Of a stretch of 7,796 nucleotides of DNA, positions 5,274-7,796 are shown piece by piece; position 1 is the stretch's first letter; every line of letters begins with the position of its first letter. The notes beneath the pieces are model-generated. The model did no database searches. It saw only the letters and a program-made list of their open reading frames with translations, and was not told where the DNA came from. Position numbers and translations under genes: made by a program. Where the stretch lies: assembly GCA_031285085.1 (NCBI GenBank), contig JAITWW010000036.1:1-7796 (forward strand), written 5' to 3'. The stretch is from Candidatus Methanofilum arcanum (GTDB taxonomy: Archaea > Halobacteriota > Methanomicrobia > Methanomicrobiales > Methanospirillaceae).

Positions 5274-5588
5274 ATGAGTGAAGAAAACATAGAAAAAAAT
5301 TCTTATGAAGGCAAATCAAATGCAGCAGTTGATGAGATCTCATCAATTGATGATATTCGTCAAGGTATGCTTCTGATTGGAACCGTCACAAACACCACAA
5401 AGTTTGGTGCATTTGTGAATGTTGGCATAAAAGAAACAGGCCTTGTACATATCAGTGAGATTGCAAACCAGTTTGTTGTTGACCCTGCTGACTTCGTTCA
5501 GATAGGCCAGGAAGTTAAAGTACTTGTTACTGATGTAGATCCCTCCCGTGGTCGTATCTCCCTTTCTATCAAGCGTGTAGAAGGGTAA
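5274..5588 (+). CDS. Small S1-domain RNA-binding protein
   Basis: The product has 104 aa. After a hydrophilic, probably flexible tail (1-25), residues 30-101 are a single S1 (OB-fold) domain of the Tex/PNPase type. It has GTVTNTTKFGAFVNVG at 36-51, ETGLVHISEI at 54-63, GQEVKVLVTDVDPSRGRISLSIK at 78-100, and aromatic and basic residues in the expected RNA-binding strands. Such lone S1 proteins bind single-stranded RNA in the cytoplasm and may affect RNA structure, translation or turnover. No catalytic domain is attached. An in-frame ATG at 5181 would add 31 residues, but that extension has no Shine-Dalgarno and no domain-like character. ATG 5274 has AAGGT at 5261-5265 at suitable spacing, so I chose it. 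The gene is convergent with the minus-strand pair downstream. Confidence 0.85.
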   Translation: MSEENIEKNSYEGKSNAAVDEISSIDDIRQGMLLIGTVTNTTKFGAFVNVGIKETGLVHISEIANQFVVDPADFVQIGQEVKVLVTDVDPSRGRISLSIKRVEG

Positions 5589-5618
5589 AAACGAAGTGTG
5601 TTATACATACCAAACGCT

Positions 5619-5660
5619 CCTTTATTTTATTTAATGACATTCTATTTTCGTGTTCTTTTG
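5619..5660. terminator. T-rich region between convergent genes
   Basis: Short T runs (CCTTTATTTTATTT, then CTATTTTCGTGTTCTTTTG) follow the S1-domain gene by about 30-70 bp. They may end its transcription. No hairpin of note is present, and no equivalent clear T run is seen for the opposing operon. Confidence 0.35.
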
Positions 5661-5688
5661 TAGGTTGTATGAGTGTTCTGTAATTGAT

Positions 5689-6198
5689 CTAAAGCCAATC
5701 AATCCCCTTTGATGTTACTTTTTTTGGCTCTTCCCTATTTTCTTTATTTTTCTTATCTCTTTCTCTTGCAAAACGTGCATTGATGTCTGTAAAATCAATA
5801 TCAGAGGGAGATTTTTTAGGAACTGGTTCCTCAGGAGCGATAATAACCTGATTCTTATCTACAGGAGCTACCTGCTTGATCATACTGTTTTTTTGTTCCT
5901 CCTCTTTTTCAGAAAAATCAAAAGAAGAGTGAGGAAAAAGAGAATCAGAGAATTCTTGAGATGTATGTGCCTGTGAGATGGGAGATGCAGGGAATGAAGC
6001 AATAAACTCGGAGATCGTATCAGTATGTGATGTACTTTTCGTATTATCTGATATTATATTTGAATGATACAATGTTCTTTCCTTTTTCGTAAGTAAGAAC
6101 TCAATAAAATGTTCAACTTCCAAGACTTCTTCTGCTGTAAGCTGACTTATTTTTTCGAGGAGGCTGATAACCTTTGGAGAGATTGGTGATGCTGACAT
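5689..6198 (-). CDS. Hypothetical protein: short helical N-terminal domain, disordered body, conserved-looking tail
   Basis: The product has 169 aa. Residues 9-40 form one or two helices (LLEKISQLTAEEVLEVEHFIEFLLTKKE pattern, residues 13-40). They recall the short DUF2281-like helical segment with an EVxxFIEFLL core; this resemblance is tentative. Residues 41-130 are Ser/Pro/Glu-rich and probably disordered. The tail at 133-169 is charged, with DIDFTDINARFARERDK then GIDWL, and looks like a possible interaction motif. No enzyme motif, membrane segment or signal peptide is seen. Met at 6198 is chosen because it lies 8 bp after the aldolase stop; an upstream ATG at 6255 would overlap the aldolase by 49 bp. 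The gene is probably co-transcribed and translationally coupled with the aldolase. The Shine-Dalgarno is weak. Function is unknown. Confidence 0.7.
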   Translation of the reverse strand: MSASPISPKVISLLEKISQLTAEEVLEVEHFIEFLLTKKERTLYHSNIISDNTKSTSHTDTISEFIASFPASPISQAHTSQEFSDSLFPHSSFDFSEKEEEQKNSMIKQVAPVDKNQVIIAPEEPVPKKSPSDIDFTDINARFARERDKKNKENREEPKKVTSKGIDWL

Positions 6199-6206
6199 GG
6201 TGGCTC

Positions 6207-6779
6207 TTACGTTTTTGGTGGTTGGATCGTGCCCGTAAGTATGAGGACAGTACAAGAGTGTTCAACAAGAGATGATACAAGATAGGCCTTTTCGAGGGTT
6301 TCTCCAATGGAAAATGTTCCATGTCCCATTGCAATGCAGATGGGTGCATGCATAAGGGCATCAGAGACCATTGTTGCAAGCTCTTGTGTCCCTGGCTCCC
6401 CAATAACAATTGGAATTATGGGTGCAAACATCTTTCCTTCTGAATCTATAGGAGTAAGTATGTCTGAATTTGCGATAAGTGATGCTGAAACCGCATATGG
6501 TGGATGTGCATGCACAATCGCTTGTGCATCTGTTTTGGTGTAGATCTCACGATGAACTCTGTACTCACTTGAGGCCTGCTTTGGTACATCCCCATGTAGT
6601 GGTACATACACAACTGACAAAAGATCATTTAGAAATGAGCCAGTTGGTGTAATACAAAAACCATCTTCCGTTCTGATGCTCATGTTTCCAAAGTTTCCAC
6701 CAACAAGATGCTCATTCATCAAACGCTGTCCAATGGAGGAAAATGTAACTGCACCGCTATTTGATTCTTTATCTCTCAT
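6207..6779 (-). CDS. Class II aldolase, L-fuculose-1-phosphate aldolase type
   Basis: The family cleaves a phosphorylated ketose to dihydroxyacetone phosphate and an aldehyde, using divalent zinc in the cytoplasm. In Methanocaldococcus jannaschii the fuculose-phosphate aldolase supplies lactaldehyde for the lactyl part of coenzyme F420; the same role here is an inference. Numbered from the ATG at 6785, the key motifs are GGNFGNMSI (29-37, phosphate site), TPTGS (46-50), SSE (72-74, with the catalytic Glu), HAH (92-94) and GHG (154-156). His92, His94 and His155 match the three zinc ligands, so the protein should be active. Length (190-192 aa) is slightly short of the bacterial FucA at about 215. 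AGGAG at 6790-6786 directly abuts ATG 6785 but sits 6 nt before ATG 6779, so 6779 is preferred. It heads a two-gene operon. Confidence 0.88.
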   Translation of the reverse strand: MRDKESNSGAVTFSSIGQRLMNEHLVGGNFGNMSIRTEDGFCITPTGSFLNDLLSVVYVPLHGDVPKQASSEYRVHREIYTKTDAQAIVHAHPPYAVSASLIANSDILTPIDSEGKMFAPIIPIVIGEPGTQELATMVSDALMHAPICIAMGHGTFSIGETLEKAYLVSSLVEHSCTVLILTGTIQPPKT

Positions 6780-6785
6780 TTTCAT

Positions 6786-6790
6786 CTCCT
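6786..6790 (-). promoter_or_regulatory. Shine-Dalgarno AGGAG deciding the aldolase start
   Basis: On the minus strand AGGAG is followed at once by ATG 6785 and, after ATGAAA, by ATG 6779. Only the second ATG has normal spacing. Confidence 0.65.
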
Positions 6791-6815
6791 TTTTTCCTGA
6801 TGAGGTAGCTGCATA

Positions 6816-6852
6816 CTTATCTATTTTTTTGGCAAATAACTAAAAATAGTTA
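6816..6852 (-). promoter_or_regulatory. Putative aldolase promoter with an upstream inverted repeat
   Basis: AAAAAAATAGATAAG on the minus strand (6830-6816) is a weak TATA candidate, with a start expected near 6798. Just upstream is TAACTA-AAAA-TAGTTA (6837-6852), a perfect 6-bp inverted repeat with a 4-bp spacer. It sits where an activator or repressor could act. The assignment is by position only. Confidence 0.35.
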
Positions 6853-6936
6853 CATAATGTCTCTTTGACGGAGATTGGTAGCTATGCACATGGTCTTGTT
6901 CTCAATTCCTACTGAGATCATCGCTTTACTCTTTTA

Positions 6937-6994
6937 TTTTTCTTCTTCTCTCTTCTCTCTTCTTCTTCTCTCTTTCTTCTCTTCCTTTTTTTTC
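6937..6994 (+). repeat. 58-bp uninterrupted polypyrimidine tract
   Basis: Bases 6937-6994 contain only C and T on the plus strand, largely TTC/CTCT-type simple sequence. Pyrimidine flanks extend it, with a single A at 6936. Such tracts can form triplex DNA or slip during replication. On the plus strand the T runs could also stop transcription. Confidence 0.85.
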
Positions 6995-7307
6995 AGCGAG
7001 CTCTCAGGTATTGCCTGTTCGATCCAAAACCTCTCACGTTCTTCTGCTCTTGTTTTCTCTTCTTTGCTTTGACTTAACTGTTGTGATTCCGTTCTGCTCT
7101 CCTGATACAGAATTCTGTGTTTCTTATTTTTCCAAACACCCTGAGTCCTGGTCACTCAGCTTGTGGGGGTCATTTTCTCTCTCTTGTAGATAATAAACAG
7201 AGTGAAGTTGGGGCCATAAGTAAAGAGAATATCTCCTTTTAACAACATTCATATGGCATATCAAAATAAGCATCTATATATTTTCAAAAATAATAAGAAC
7301 TTCTAAC

Positions 7308-7317
7308 AAAAGAAAAA
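7308..7317 (-). terminator. T-run terminator after tRNA-Val
   Basis: The minus strand reads TTTTTCTTTT immediately after the tRNA discriminator base, a typical archaeal stop signal for a stable RNA. Confidence 0.65.
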
Positions 7318-7391
7318 TGGGCCCGCTGAGATTCGAACTCAGGACCTCCGCCATGTCAAGGCGACGTCATAACCAGCTAGACCACGAGCCC
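7318..7391 (-). tRNA. tRNA-Val (anticodon GAC)
   Basis: On the minus strand the acceptor stem GGGCTCG (7391-7385) pairs with CGGGCCC (one T-G). The anticodon stem TCGCC pairs with GGCGG around the loop TTGACAT, giving anticodon GAC, which reads GUC/GUU. The T stem CTGAG pairs with CTCAG around TTCGAAT. The discriminator is A at 7318. The D loop has the usual GG. CCA is not encoded and no intron is seen. A T run follows directly. Confidence 0.95.
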
Positions 7392-7411
7392 ACGTCTGTG
7401 CGCTTTCATAC

Positions 7412-7432
7412 ATTGCCTCTTGTAACATATAA
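7412..7432 (-). promoter_or_regulatory. Putative tRNA-Val promoter (TATA plus AGAGGCAAT element)
   Basis: The minus strand has TTATATGTT at 7432-7424 and AGAGGCAAT at 7420-7412, starting 41 bp before the tRNA. This is nearly the same arrangement as at tRNA-Arg. Start is expected near 7406. Confidence 0.6.
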
Positions 7433-7548
7433 ATATTTCTTTTGATGACAGTGGAGGAGGTCATTTGCCCCGTGTACATGGATTCACAGGGTAGTATCGT
7501 AATAACTGATAAATAATATGGAATCATTATATATAATCATAAATTACT

Positions 7549-7796
7549 ATGGCAGAAAAATTTGGAAAAACCTGGTGGGGCGAGCATTGGTTGAAATCGC
7601 TGGAAAATGTGGATTATGATAACCGCTTGCCGCGTGGGGCTTCGTATGCACGGAGCGGACATGTAAAGGATATTAAAATAAAAGGAAATCAAATCACCTC
7701 AAAGGTGGCAGGAAGCCGTCCAACTCCTTACAAGGTTACCATTATCGTACCTCCGTTTTTTGAAGAAGAGGTTGAGCGCTTGCTGAAACAGATCAT
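7549..7796 (+). CDS. SWIM zinc-finger family protein, N-terminal part (cut by right edge)
   Basis: Only the first 82 codons are in the window. They match the start of a bacterial and archaeal SWIM zinc-finger family: FGKTWWGEHWLKSLE at 5-19, RLPRGASYARSGHVKDI at 26-42, and VAGSRPTPYKVTI at 54-66. The CxCx(n)CxH SWIM finger, expected further on, lies outside. Members of this family are often encoded beside an SNF2-type helicase and are thought to act on DNA or protein complexes, but their role is not established. An in-frame TAA sits three codons upstream, so ATG 7549 is the start. No Shine-Dalgarno is visible. A palindromic AT box (ATTATATATAAT, 7526-7537) is too close for normal TATA spacing; GATAAATAAT at 7508-7517 fits better and would leave a very short leader. 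The gene is divergent from tRNA-Val. Confidence 0.8.
   Translation, partial: MAEKFGKTWWGEHWLKSLENVDYDNRLPRGASYARSGHVKDIKIKGNQITSKVAGSRPTPYKVTIIVPPFFEEEVERLLKQI

Larger units (their letters stand above)
6780..7317. other. Intergenic region with a pyrimidine tract
   Basis: The region between the aldolase start and tRNA-Val has no well supported gene. It holds the aldolase promoter, a pure pyrimidine run at 6937-6994, and an inverted repeat CTGAGT-N7-ACTCAG at 7141-7159. A minus-strand 73-codon frame (7155-6934) starts with a GTG overlapping a TGA, lacks a Shine-Dalgarno, and owes its Lys/Glu/Arg-rich tail to the purine tract. Confidence 0.5.

Noticed and set aside
6934..7155. Minus-strand 73-codon Lys/Glu/Arg-rich ORF
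   Set aside because: The charged tail is dictated by the purine tract, the GTG start overlaps a stop codon, and no Shine-Dalgarno is present. The opposite-strand Phe/Ser/Leu frame at 6875-7072 is the same artefact.
7339..7527. Minus-strand 62-codon ORF
   Set aside because: It overlaps tRNA-Val and its promoter and has no coding features.

Overview
The window looks like chromosomal DNA of a methanogenic archaeon, most likely Methanomicrobiales and possibly Methanospirillum-like. The genus is an inference. The evidence is an NrpR-type (DUF128) nitrogen-regulator domain, TATA-box promoters with T-run terminators, tRNA genes with no encoded CCA, a class II aldolase of the methanogen fuculose-phosphate aldolase type, and secreted proteins with PKD and PPC-like domains and Thr-Pro linkers. 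Intergenic DNA is very AT-rich.

Layout. Bases 762-1 (minus): a secreted PKD-domain protein that runs off the left edge. Its PKD domain is followed by ten tandem LCTPTPTPT-type repeats. The gene has no stop inside the window, and the plus-strand frames that look open here are shadows. Bases 763-1778: AT-rich intergenic DNA holding tRNA-Arg(UCU) at 1218-1292 and the promoter and long leader of the next gene. Bases 1779-2711 (plus): a secreted protein with two PPC-like beta domains and four cysteines per domain. Bases 2835-4774 (plus): an HTH-less NrpR-domain protein followed after 29 bp by CDP-glucose 4,6-dehydratase. Bases 4775-5273: intergenic DNA with several small inverted repeats, a possible 37-aa basic ORF and a strong Shine-Dalgarno in front of a three-codon ORF. 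Bases 5274-5588 (plus): a small S1-domain RNA-binding protein. Bases 6779-5689 (minus): a class II aldolase and, 8 bp behind it, a largely disordered protein with a short helical N-terminal domain. Bases 6780-7317: mostly non-coding, with a 58-bp pure pyrimidine tract. Bases 7391-7318 (minus): tRNA-Val(GAC). Bases 7549-7796 (plus): the start of a SWIM zinc-finger family protein cut by the right edge.

How they fit together. The two secreted proteins are cysteine-rich and Thr/Pro-linked and may both belong to the cell envelope. The NrpR-like gene and the dehydratase may be co-transcribed, and a perfect 14-bp palindrome overlaps the putative promoter of the first. The aldolase pair is a second compact operon. 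The two tRNA genes share a composite upstream element. I see no complete new defence or mobile system. The most distinctive items are the Cys-Thr-Pro repeat protein, the HTH-less NrpR gene with its palindrome, and the shared tRNA promoter element.
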